Below, piece by piece: positions 1 to 6,427 of a DNA stretch of 7,267 bases. The DNA comes from CALAGJ01 sp964293305 (lineage in GTDB: Bacteria > Bacteroidota > Bacteroidia > Chitinophagales > Chitinophagaceae). Positions within the stretch are counted from its first letter, which is position 1; each line of letters opens with the position of its first letter. The position numbers and the translations under genes were made by a program. The notes beneath the pieces were generated by a model. That model did not search any database, was not told the origin of the DNA, and saw only the letters and a list, made by a program, of their open reading frames with translations. The DNA is taken from contig CAXYYO010000065.1 in NCBI GenBank assembly GCA_964293305.1, positions 1 through 7,267 on the forward strand, in the 5' to 3' direction.

Positions 1-781
1 TCAAAAGTTGTGGAATATCATCTCTAATGCCTAAAAATTTTACATTTTTTTCAATCGCTAAATGAATTGCGAGATTTTCAATTTCATTTCTCTTTGGGCC
101 ATCTCCCACGATGATTAAAATAGTATTTTTTTGCTCTTCTCGAACAATTTTAAATGCTTTTAATAAAGTAGGATAATCCTTAGGCGTATCAATTCGGCCT
201 ATTGTTAAAATAACTTGCAAATTATCATCAAAACCCAAGTTCTTTCGAACATCAGCTCGTATATTCTCATCAAATTTATATTTATTGCTTTCTATGCCAT
301 TATGAACAGTCATCATTTTTTTATTTTTAACAGCTCCAGCTTTCATTAAAGCTTTAGCCGCATTATCACTGACATTTGTATGCACATCGCATAGGTTTTC
401 AGTCAATCGATACATTGCCATACGTAAACGTCCACCCTCATAATTTGAATGTGAACTACAGATGACACGAATATTTTTTCTCAACATTTTCACAAATCTT
501 GCCATCATATTGGCATGAAACATATGTGAATGAATAACATCGGGCCGTATCTGATCAACCAGTTTAATGACAGCATTTAATGCCTTAAAAATGGATAAAT
601 TATGATTAAGCGATACTTTACATATATTAATTTCTTTATTTTCGGGTCTTCTAACGATTTCACCGAAAAAGTAAACAATACTGACTTCTTGTCCTGACTC
701 GTACAACTTATCTGCAAGTTCACAAACAACTTTCTCAGCTCCTCCCATACCTAAACCAGTAATGAATAACATGATTTTCAT
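1..781 (-). CDS. Glycosyltransferase family 4 protein, C-terminus cut by window edge
   Basis: This is probably a cytoplasmic, membrane-associated retaining glycosyltransferase that adds one sugar to the undecaprenyl-linked capsule repeat unit. The reading frame is open from ATG 781 to the window edge, giving 260 codons with no stop. GT4 proteins are usually about 360-380 residues, so roughly the last 100 are missing. The N-terminus has the GT4 glycine-rich acceptor-side loop GLGMGGAEKV (residues 9-18). Further on are HSHMFHAN (84-91), SSHSN (109-113) and VHNGIE (159-164). The start of the donor-binding Rossmann domain follows, with TIGRID (193-198), KDYP (201-204), VGDGP (225-229) and FLGIRDDIP (249-257). 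The E-x7-E signature that would come next lies outside. The gene starts five bases after the wzx stop, with a weak AGAG about eight bases before the ATG, so it is probably translationally coupled. GC is very low, as is usual for the variable part of a capsule locus. Donor and acceptor sugars cannot be told from the sequence. Confidence 0.9.
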   Translation of the reverse strand, partial: MKIMLFITGLGMGGAEKVVCELADKLYESGQEVSIVYFFGEIVRRPENKEINICKVSLNHNLSIFKALNAVIKLVDQIRPDVIHSHMFHANMMARFVKMLRKNIRVICSSHSNYEGGRLRMAMYRLTENLCDVHTNVSDNAAKALMKAGAVKNKKMMTVHNGIESNKYKFDENIRADVRKNLGFDDNLQVILTIGRIDTPKDYPTLLKAFKIVREEQKNTILIIVGDGPKRNEIENLAIHLAIEKNVKFLGIRDDIPQLL

Positions 782-786
782 TTTAT

Positions 787-1989
787 TTACTCTTTAAGAC
801 GAAATAATACAACCAGCAGAGAAAGAATACATTGCACCAAATAACTAACCATTAAAGTATAAATACCACCAACAATTCCATATTCAGGAATACATAAATA
901 TGAAACCAATACACTAAAAATCAACACGATAGAAAATAAATAAACCTGTTGTTTAATAAATCCTATGGCTGTTAGCGTATAACCCAGAACAGTAGCCAAA
1001 TAAAGTATAAAACCAGCCACCATGGTCAATACAAACGCATCTGTATAAGCTACATATTCAGCACCATAAACGAGGTTAAGTACAAACTCTCCCATGAAAT
1101 AACTGAGGAATATAGCGATTAGACCCAACCCACCAGCAACAAGCAAAGCCATAGATAAAAGCTTTCTAAAATATGCTCTATTATGATTCCATGCATGCGT
1201 TAAACGAGGACTAAGATACTGGCAAATAGAATTAATAAATATACTACCCACAATAATAAAATAGCTGAGCACGGTAAAAATACCCACAGCCTCAATACTT
1301 GCATACTGATCTAAAAATAAACGTGGAATATTACTTTGCAAAGTAACAATACCCAATGAAATCCCCATAGGAATAGCAGACTTCATCATTCCTAAATCTA
1401 AACTCATTTTTTTTATTTCTTGAGTTTTCTGAATATACAGATTATCGATGAATAACCACACCACAAGATAAACAATTAAAAATAAAATTAATGCAGTATA
1501 AAAATCAAATAAATATAAACCTACTGCAACAGCTAAAACAGAAAGAGTCCCTTTTAAAAATAAAGATTTACTAATTAATTGAGTTTGATCATGTGCATTA
1601 TAATAGGCATAAATAATATCGGAATAAGATTCAAAAAACTTTAATAGCCCAACCAAAAGCAATACTAAAATTGAAACATTAAAAAATAAACCAAGAACCA
1701 AACAACAAGCTAACGCAATAAATGAACAAATTAAACGTAAATAATAGAAATGTGTATAGGTATATTTCTGCTCACTATTTACATCTAATATATAAAGAGG
1801 ACGTAATTGAAGGTTTCCAACAGCAAAAATAGGTGTGACTATTGCTAAGGCTAATGCATATTGACCCAAGTTTTCTTGATTCGTCATGCGAGCAAAAAAA
1901 ATCAAAATGACCCATTGAGAAAATGCAAAAACAAAATTACCACCCACAAGCCATTTTGCTTTTTTCAACAACAGTAAGATATCTTTCAT
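787..1989 (-). CDS. wzx: Wzx-type capsule repeat-unit flippase (polysaccharide biosynthesis/MOP family)
   Basis: This is an inner-membrane transporter predicted to flip undecaprenyl-diphosphate-linked oligosaccharide units to the periplasm for polymerisation. The 400-residue product is almost entirely hydrophobic, with about 12 membrane segments (roughly 15-33, 42-62, 84-104, 105-120, 145-162, 164-182, 205-220, 232-256, 278-298, 313-340, 348-367 and 373-396). That length and topology are usual for Wzx of the MOP/PST superfamily. Family-like features are the charged N-terminal stretch before the first helix, the NIPRLFLDQYASIEAVGIFT loop and helix (220-239) and the LVYGAEY segment (306-312). 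These flippases diverge strongly, so the call rests on topology and context. The gene begins six bases after the tviC stop. I see no convincing Shine-Dalgarno sequence before ATG 1989, so it probably relies on coupling to tviC. A Wzy polymerase was considered, but the duplicated-bundle flippase pattern and absence of a large periplasmic loop argue against it. Confidence 0.88.
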   Translation of the reverse strand: MKDILLLLKKAKWLVGGNFVFAFSQWVILIFFARMTNQENLGQYALALAIVTPIFAVGNLQLRPLYILDVNSEQKYTYTHFYYLRLICSFIALACCLVLGLFFNVSILVLLLVGLLKFFESYSDIIYAYYNAHDQTQLISKSLFLKGTLSVLAVAVGLYLFDFYTALILFLIVYLVVWLFIDNLYIQKTQEIKKMSLDLGMMKSAIPMGISLGIVTLQSNIPRLFLDQYASIEAVGIFTVLSYFIIVGSIFINSICQYLSPRLTHAWNHNRAYFRKLLSMALLVAGGLGLIAIFLSYFMGEFVLNLVYGAEYVAYTDAFVLTMVAGFILYLATVLGYTLTAIGFIKQQVYLFSIVLIFSVLVSYLCIPEYGIVGGIYTLMVSYLVQCILSLLVVLFRLKE

Positions 1990-1995
1990 TTTTAA

Positions 1996-3015
1996 TTAGA
2001 CAAATTTAATGTACCAAGGCATCGCAATATTAATCCCTTGATTAATATTAAACTCTGGCTTATAGTCTAAAAATTGTTCAATTTTAGCAATACTTGCTTG
2101 TGAATGACGAACATCACCGGCACGGAATTCACGATAAACTGGTTTTTTATTATAAGTGACCCCATTTTCATGCAATGCTGCCTGAAGTGCATTAAATAAA
2201 TCATTTAAAGTCGTACGGTCACCTACAGCAACATTATAAACTTGATTTTTTGCTTCATCATTTGCGGTTGCTGCTAAAATATTGGCTTGAACCGTGTTCT
2301 CAATGAAACAAAAATCACGACTCGTTTCACCATCACCATTAATAAATACCTCATCACCGGCAATCATTGCAGCTGTCCATTTGGGAATCACCGCAGCATA
2401 GGCACCATTCGGATCTTGTCGCTTTCCAAAGACATTAAAATAACGCAAACCAATGGTTTTAAAAGCATATGTACGAGCAAAAACATCTGCATAGAGTTCA
2501 TTGACATACTTGGTTACTGCATAGGGTGACAATGGATTACCAATATTTTCCTCAACTTTCGGTAAAGCAGGATGATCGCCATAGGTTGAACTACTGGCCG
2601 CATAAGTAAAACTTGAAACCTTAGCATCGCGTGCCGCAGTCAACATGTTTAAGAAGCCCGTAATATTTGTTGCATTGGTGGTAATGGGATCGGCAATTGA
2701 ACGCGGTACAGAGCCTAAAGCTGCTTGATGTAATACATAGTCCACATCCATACAGGCTTTTTGACAATCTTCAAAATGACGAATGTCGCCTTCAATAAAA
2801 GAAAAATTACTCCATTGCGCAGGACTCACCAAATTTTGAACTTCATCCAGATTATATTGGTGCCCTGTGGCAAAGTTATCTAAACCTACGACTTTTTGAT
2901 CAAGCTTTAACAAGGTTTCTAATAAATTTGAGCCAATAAAACCAGCCACACCCGTGACCAACCACATTTTAGGTGCTTGTTTTAATTGTGTGCAAACGGT
3001 TTGATATTGGCTCAT
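1996..3015 (-). CDS. tviC: UDP-N-acetylglucosamine/glucosaminuronate 4-epimerase (TviC/WbpP family)
   Basis: This is a cytoplasmic NAD-dependent extended-SDR epimerase that inverts C4 of UDP-HexNAc or UDP-HexNAcA, supplying Gal-configured donors for the capsule. The 339-residue product matches the WbpP/TviC family in length (about 340). It has the same short N-terminal extension before the Rossmann fold. The NAD-binding motif is GVAGFIG (22-28), and D46 follows the second strand. The catalytic region has the serine run AASSSTYG (139-146), with Y165 and K169 forming the YxxxK pair. RYFNVFG and NGDGETSRDF are conserved further on. WbpP of Pseudomonas aeruginosa O6 prefers N-acetylated substrates, and TviC of the Vi antigen pathway works on UDP-GlcNAcA. 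The tviB neighbour suggests the latter order here. In Acinetobacter capsule nomenclature this would be a gne-type gene. ATG 3015 has a good ribosome binding site (AAGGA, 3029-3025), and the gap from tviB is 27 bases. Codon use and GC are higher than in the downstream wzx. Confidence 0.93.
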   Translation of the reverse strand: MSQYQTVCTQLKQAPKMWLVTGVAGFIGSNLLETLLKLDQKVVGLDNFATGHQYNLDEVQNLVSPAQWSNFSFIEGDIRHFEDCQKACMDVDYVLHQAALGSVPRSIADPITTNATNITGFLNMLTAARDAKVSSFTYAASSSTYGDHPALPKVEENIGNPLSPYAVTKYVNELYADVFARTYAFKTIGLRYFNVFGKRQDPNGAYAAVIPKWTAAMIAGDEVFINGDGETSRDFCFIENTVQANILAATANDEAKNQVYNVAVGDRTTLNDLFNALQAALHENGVTYNKKPVYREFRAGDVRHSQASIAKIEQFLDYKPEFNINQGINIAMPWYIKFV

Positions 3016-3042
3016 GTTATGTATTCCTTACAAAGTTCGTGA

Positions 3043-4320
3043 TTAAAGACGAATGTCAGATTCAGATTGATCAAGCACATATTTTAAGTCATATAAAACA
3101 TGGGCTTTTTTCCCTAAAGCGCGAATCTCTGTTGCTCCCATGACTTTAAATTGATCATGCGCAACCGCTAAAATGACAGCATCATAAGTATCTTTATTAA
3201 CTGATTGTACCGGTGTAATCGCATACTCATGCACAGCTTCTTCAGTGTCTACCCAAGGATCATAAACATCGACATCCATATGGTATTCATTCAACTCATT
3301 CACAATATCAATAATTTTAGTATTACGAATATCAGGGCAGTTTTCTTTAAAGCTCAAACCAAGGACCAATACTTTCGCGCCCTCAACCTGAATCTTTTTC
3401 TGAATCATTGCTTTGACAAGCTGAGTGACCACATAAGCACCCATTGAATCATTTAAGCGACGTCCCGCTAAAATAATTTCTGGATGATAACCAATTGACT
3501 GTGCTTTATGGGTTAAATAATACGGGTCAACACCAATACAATGCCCACCGACAAGCCCCGGACGGAAAGGTAAGAAATTCCATTTCGTCCCTGCTGCTTG
3601 CAATACCGCTTCGGTATCAATACCCATTTTATTGAAAATAATCGCCAGCTCATTAATTAAGGCAATATTGACATCACGCTGCGTGTTTTCAATCACTTTT
3701 GCCGCTTCTGCCACTTTAATGCTAGACGCTTTATGTGTGCCAGCTTCAATGACCAAGTTATATACTTGATCGACAAAATCAGCGACTTCAGGGGTAGAAC
3801 CTGAGGTGATTTTTAAAATATTGGTAACGCGATGTAATTTGTCACCCGGATTAATGCGCTCAGGGCTATAACCTGCAAAGAAGTCTTGATTAAATCTTAA
3901 TCCTGAAACTTTTTCCAATACAGGGATGCAAGTTTCTTCAGTTGCCCCAGGATATACCGTTGATTCATAAACGACGACGTCACCCGCTTTAAGTACCTGA
4001 CCAATACTGTTTGATGCTTTGACTAAAGGTGATAAATCGGGTTGTTTGAACTCATCAATAGGCGTCGGAACAGTCACAATAAAGAAATTACAATTTTTTA
4101 AATCTTCTAAATTTGCTGAATAGCTCAGTTGACTGGCTTGAGCCAATTCTTCTTTTGATACTTCTAAGGTATGATCCTGTCCACTTTTGAGTTCATCAAT
4201 CCGTTTTTGATGAATATCAAAACCAACCACGGGTACTTTTTTACCGAACTCTACCGCTAAAGGAAGTCCGACATAACCCAATCCAATAATTGCAATTTTT
4301 AGTTCCGCGAGTTGTAACAT
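3043..4320 (-). CDS. tviB: UDP-N-acetylhexosamine 6-dehydrogenase (TviB/WbpO/Gna family)
   Basis: This cytoplasmic enzyme oxidises C6 of UDP-GlcNAc (or UDP-GalNAc) to the uronic acid in two NAD-dependent steps. Its product is the precursor of GlcNAcA/GalNAcA residues in capsule or Vi-type polysaccharides. The 425-residue product has the three expected domains. The N-terminal NAD domain carries GLGYVGLP (13-20). The central dimer domain carries YSPERINPGD (151-160, with E154) and EAAKVIENTQRDVNIAL (205-221, with K208 and N212). The UDP-binding C-terminal domain carries GLSFKENCPDIRNTK (321-335). The catalytic nucleophile is C261 in GGHCIGVDPYYL, with D265 nearby. All key residues are present and the length is normal. 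ATG 4320 is preceded by AAGG about seven bases upstream. It is the first gene of the minus-strand operon and is called gna in many Acinetobacter capsule loci. Plain UDP-glucose dehydrogenase (ugd) is less likely, given the WbpO-like sequence and adjacent tviC. Confidence 0.94.
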   Translation of the reverse strand: MLQLAELKIAIIGLGYVGLPLAVEFGKKVPVVGFDIHQKRIDELKSGQDHTLEVSKEELAQASQLSYSANLEDLKNCNFFIVTVPTPIDEFKQPDLSPLVKASNSIGQVLKAGDVVVYESTVYPGATEETCIPVLEKVSGLRFNQDFFAGYSPERINPGDKLHRVTNILKITSGSTPEVADFVDQVYNLVIEAGTHKASSIKVAEAAKVIENTQRDVNIALINELAIIFNKMGIDTEAVLQAAGTKWNFLPFRPGLVGGHCIGVDPYYLTHKAQSIGYHPEIILAGRRLNDSMGAYVVTQLVKAMIQKKIQVEGAKVLVLGLSFKENCPDIRNTKIIDIVNELNEYHMDVDVYDPWVDTEEAVHEYAITPVQSVNKDTYDAVILAVAHDQFKVMGATEIRALGKKAHVLYDLKYVLDQSESDIRL

Positions 4321-4379
4321 GTTACAGCCTTATCTTGTTTATTTATGTCTATAAATCAGTAGGCTTAACGCCGAGTTAT

Positions 4380-4388
4380 AATATAGCA
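4380..4388 (-). promoter_or_regulatory. Candidate extended -10 promoter element for the tviB-tviC-wzx operon
   Basis: On the minus strand these bases read TGCTATATT, close to the extended -10 pattern TGnTATAAT. They sit about 60 bases before the tviB start codon, which would give a leader of about 50 nucleotides. No good -35 hexamer lies 16-18 bases upstream; the nearest candidate, TTGAAT at 4414-4409, is too far away. The background is very AT-rich, so chance matches are common. Confidence 0.3.
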
Positions 4389-4640
4389 GAAAAAATATAT
4401 TTATACTTATTCAAAAGAAAAACATTTTAAAATTTTGTATTAATTATATAAAAATAAAGCATTAAATTATAAAAACAACAAGGCATACAATATAATTAAA
4501 CATTAAATTCATAAAAAAATTAATAAACAATTACAATATTAATTATATTTAATTTTAACATTATTAATCTTAAACTAAATATCAAACAGAATAGAATTGA
4601 ACGATTAATAAATTTTATTTTCATCTATTTTAAACATTCT
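4385..4640. other. Extremely AT-rich non-coding block in the divergent tviB-wza intergenic region
   Basis: This stretch of about 255 bases is nearly all A and T, with many A- and T-tracts, and has no plausible gene on either strand. It holds a 12-bp direct repeat TATTAATTATAT (4438-4449 and 4537-4548), an 11-bp inverted pair (AATATAATTAA at 4489-4499 against 4539-4549), and an imperfect repeat beginning CATTAAATT (4460 and 4501). At this composition such repeats are expected by chance and are not strong evidence of function. Such DNA is often curved and a target for H-NS-like silencing proteins. That role is inference; the sequence shows only the composition. Confidence 0.6.
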
Positions 4641-4710
4641 ATTCGAAGTCGTACTTTTAGTTAAAATACAGAGAACTAGATCTCATTTGGCCCATAAAAA
4701 CCTGTTTTGA

Positions 4711-4741
4711 ACATCAAAATCACCTACCCACATCAAACTCA
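4711..4741. repeat. 12-bp near-perfect direct repeat upstream of wza
   Basis: ACATCAAAATCA (4711-4722) is followed by ACATCAAACTCA (4730-4741), matching at 11 of 12 positions with a 19-base period. The first copy overlaps a short palindrome, TTTTGA-aca-TCAAAA (4705-4719). The pair lies in the less AT-rich part of the intergenic region, about 30 bases upstream of the best wza promoter candidate. Two copies on roughly the same face of the helix suit a dimeric activator or repressor, but no known operator is recognised. Confidence 0.4.
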
Positions 4742-4771
4742 TGAAGAAAAGCTATACCCCAGCGATGATCT

Positions 4772-4780
4772 TGGTATAAA
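4772..4780 (+). promoter_or_regulatory. Candidate extended -10 promoter element for wza-wzb-wzc
   Basis: The bases TGGTATAAA fit the extended -10 pattern TGnTATAAT with one mismatch in the hexamer, and lie about 95 bases upstream of the wza start. No -35 hexamer resembling TTGACA is seen at the right distance, so an activator may be needed, perhaps at the direct repeat just upstream. A second reading uses TTGGTA (4771-4776) as a -35 with TATTAT (4796-4801) as a -10, at a rather long 19-base spacing. Confidence 0.3.
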
Positions 4781-4864
4781 ATAACAATTACAATTTATTA
4801 TTAATATTTTACGTATTACAGGGTAAAATGCCGACTATTTTTAAAATCAGATTATTTTTATAAA

Positions 4865-4878
4865 CGGGATTTCGAGTG
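4865..4878 (+). promoter_or_regulatory. Weak ribosome binding site and GTG start of wza
   Basis: CGGGAT (4865-4870) lies five bases before GTG 4876 and is the only purine-rich Shine-Dalgarno candidate. An in-frame TAA at 4861-4863 rules out a start further upstream. The signal peptide begins directly after the GTG, so this GTG is the only sensible start. A non-ATG start with a weak site suggests modest translation of the first export gene. Confidence 0.45.
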
Positions 4879-5979
4879 AGATATTACCAATTTTTTTTAC
4901 TCTGCGCACTAGCTGCAGGTACAACAGGATGTGCGATTACATCGGGGCTACAAACATTTGATTTGCCAAGTGAAGGTGTTTATCAGACCGAACTTGGTAC
5001 TCCGGTTAATGTGCTTAAACTCACTCAAGAATCACTTCCGGCTCTACAACCTGCACAAGTCAACATTCAACAAGATTATGCTCATTTATTTAGCTCGCCA
5101 CATAAAAATTATAAATTAAGTGCGGGTGATATTCTCTCTATTTATCTTTGGGCTTATCCTGATATTACGCCACCCACCACAACAATTAATAATGAACAAT
5201 CTATACAAGCCAATGGCTATCAAATTGATCAAAATGGCTATATTCAATTTCCCATGATTGGTCGTTATAAGGCTGCGGGAAAATCATTAACACAAATCAA
5301 CCAAGAATTACGTAGCCAACTTTCTCGTTATTTAAAAACCCCCGATGTGATTGCACGGGTACTCTCCTATCAGGGACAACGCTTTTCAGTGCAGGGCAAT
5401 GTCATGAAAGGTGGGCAATTCTACTTAAGCGATCAACCAGTCAGCGTTTATACGGCTTTAGGTTTAGCGGGTGGTGTGAATCCTCAATTGGGTGACCATG
5501 CTTCAATGACGCTAGTTCGCCAAGGTCGTACTTACGCACTCAACAGCGTTGAATTGGAAAAATCAGGCTATTCTTTACATAACCTACTGATTCAACCCAA
5601 TGATACACTTTATATCAATGCGAGAGAAAATCAAAAAATTTATGTTATGGGTGAGTCTGGTAAGAATCAATCCCTACCCATGCGTGATCAAGGGATGAGT
5701 CTAAGCGATGTTCTCGGTGAAAGTTTAGGTTTAAATCCACTGTCTGCCAGTCGTAGTAAAATTTATGTAGTGCGCAGCAACCGAAATGACGCAAGTACTG
5801 AAGTTTATCATTTGGATTTAACCAGCATTGCTGACTTTGGCTTGGCCAATCAATTTAAAATGCACAGTAATGATATTGTCTATGTCGATGCTTCAGGCCT
5901 TGCACGCTGGCAACGTGTGATTAATCAAGTTGTTCCTTTTTCTAGTCTTGTTAATACTGCCAACAATTTAGGCAATTAA
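4876..5979 (+). CDS. wza: Wza outer-membrane capsule export lipoprotein
   Basis: Wza forms the octameric outer-membrane channel through which capsule polymer leaves the cell, docking on Wzc in the periplasm. The 367-residue product is close to E. coli Wza (379). It starts at GTG 4876 with a short lipoprotein signal peptide, hydrophobic from residue 6, and the probable lipidated cysteine is C19 (AAGTTGCA). Threonine at -3 of the lipobox is unusual, since leucine or similar is typical. The polysaccharide export domain covers about 78-165, beginning YKLSAGDILSIYLW, with GYIQFPMIGRYKAAGKSL in its middle. Two SLBB/ring domains follow at about 168-250 and 254-338, with GNVMKGGQFYL (174-184) and YVMGESGKNQSLPM (256-269). 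The C-terminal amphipathic stretch LARWQRVINQVVPFSSLV (342-359) corresponds to the helix that builds the outer-membrane barrel in Wza. It is the first gene of the plus-strand export operon, and wzb follows after one base. Confidence 0.96.
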   Translation: MRYYQFFLLCALAAGTTGCAITSGLQTFDLPSEGVYQTELGTPVNVLKLTQESLPALQPAQVNIQQDYAHLFSSPHKNYKLSAGDILSIYLWAYPDITPPTTTINNEQSIQANGYQIDQNGYIQFPMIGRYKAAGKSLTQINQELRSQLSRYLKTPDVIARVLSYQGQRFSVQGNVMKGGQFYLSDQPVSVYTALGLAGGVNPQLGDHASMTLVRQGRTYALNSVELEKSGYSLHNLLIQPNDTLYINARENQKIYVMGESGKNQSLPMRDQGMSLSDVLGESLGLNPLSASRSKIYVVRSNRNDASTEVYHLDLTSIADFGLANQFKMHSNDIVYVDASGLARWQRVINQVVPFSSLVNTANNLGN

Positions 5980-5980
5980 T

Positions 5981-6409
5981 ATGAATATCCAAAAGATTCT
6001 TGTGGTTTGTGTGGGGAATATTTGCCGCAGCCCAATGGCTGAATACTTTTTAAAACGGGAATATCCAGAGCTGAACATCGAGTCTGCGGGTATTTCTGGT
6101 TTAATCGGTCATGCAGCAGATCAAAAGGCAATACTCTGTATGCAGCGTTTAGGTATAGATATGCAGCCTCATATTGCTAAAAAACTCAATGCTGAGTTAA
6201 TTAAAAAGGCAGATCTGATTTTGGTCATGAGTCAAAATCAGCAAAAGCATTTAGAACAGACTTGGCCTTTTGCAAAAGGAAAAACATTTCGATTAGGGTA
6301 TTGGCAAAGTAGAAATGTGCCTGATCCTTTTCAACATGAGCAATGGGTCTTTGATGAAACCTGTCAGTTAATACAAGATTGTATAGCTGACTGGAAAAAA
6401 CATATTTAA
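5981..6409 (+). CDS. wzb: Wzb low-molecular-weight protein-tyrosine phosphatase
   Basis: Wzb is a cytoplasmic phosphatase that removes phosphates from the C-terminal tyrosine cluster of the kinase Wzc. The phosphorylation cycle is needed for normal capsule polymer production. The 142-residue product is the usual size. The phosphate-binding loop CVGNICRS (10-17) gives nucleophile C10 and R16 in the C-x5-R pattern. The general-acid loop DPF is present at D115-F117. Between them is ESAGISGLIGHAAD (34-47), typical of bacterial Wzb/Etp proteins. ATG 5981 comes one base after the wza stop, with TAGG inside the end of wza as the ribosome binding site, so translation is probably coupled. All catalytic residues are intact. 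Confidence 0.96.
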   Translation: MNIQKILVVCVGNICRSPMAEYFLKREYPELNIESAGISGLIGHAADQKAILCMQRLGIDMQPHIAKKLNAELIKKADLILVMSQNQQKHLEQTWPFAKGKTFRLGYWQSRNVPDPFQHEQWVFDETCQLIQDCIADWKKHI

Positions 6410-6427
6410 CTTTTTGATAGCAAGATT

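Noticed and set aside
2287..2529. Plus-strand open frame of 80 codons inside tviC
   Set aside because: It is antisense to the well-conserved epimerase, its product is unlike any family I know, and it has no clear ribosome binding site.
3205..3447. Plus-strand open frame of 80 codons inside tviB
   Set aside because: It is antisense to the conserved C-terminal domain of the dehydrogenase and looks like a by-product of that gene's codon usage.
4438..4549. Direct and inverted AT repeats that might suggest an origin, attachment site or CRISPR
   Set aside because: They are 11-12 bases of pure A/T in an almost pure A/T background, with no regular spacing and no associated genes, so chance is the simplest explanation.
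4721..4732. An ops/JUMPstart-like string on the minus strand (TGTGGGTAGGTG)
   Set aside because: It matches only about six of the eight core bases of GGCGGTAG and lacks the downstream TG. It also lies upstream of the likely tviB transcription start, so it would not be in the leader RNA.
4707..4784. Short plus-strand open frame of 25 codons from TTG 4707, and a 12-codon frame from ATG 4741
   Set aside because: Neither has a convincing ribosome binding site or a recognisable product. They overlap the direct repeat and promoter candidate, so they are probably chance frames.
4931..5119. Plus-strand open frame of 62 codons inside wza
   Set aside because: It overlaps wza in another frame. The wza frame carries the signal peptide and export domain, so this one is a shadow.
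6410..6427. Possible terminator or attenuator between wzb and wzc
   Set aside because: The gap is only 18 bases and has no stem-loop followed by a T-run. The genes appear to be one operon.
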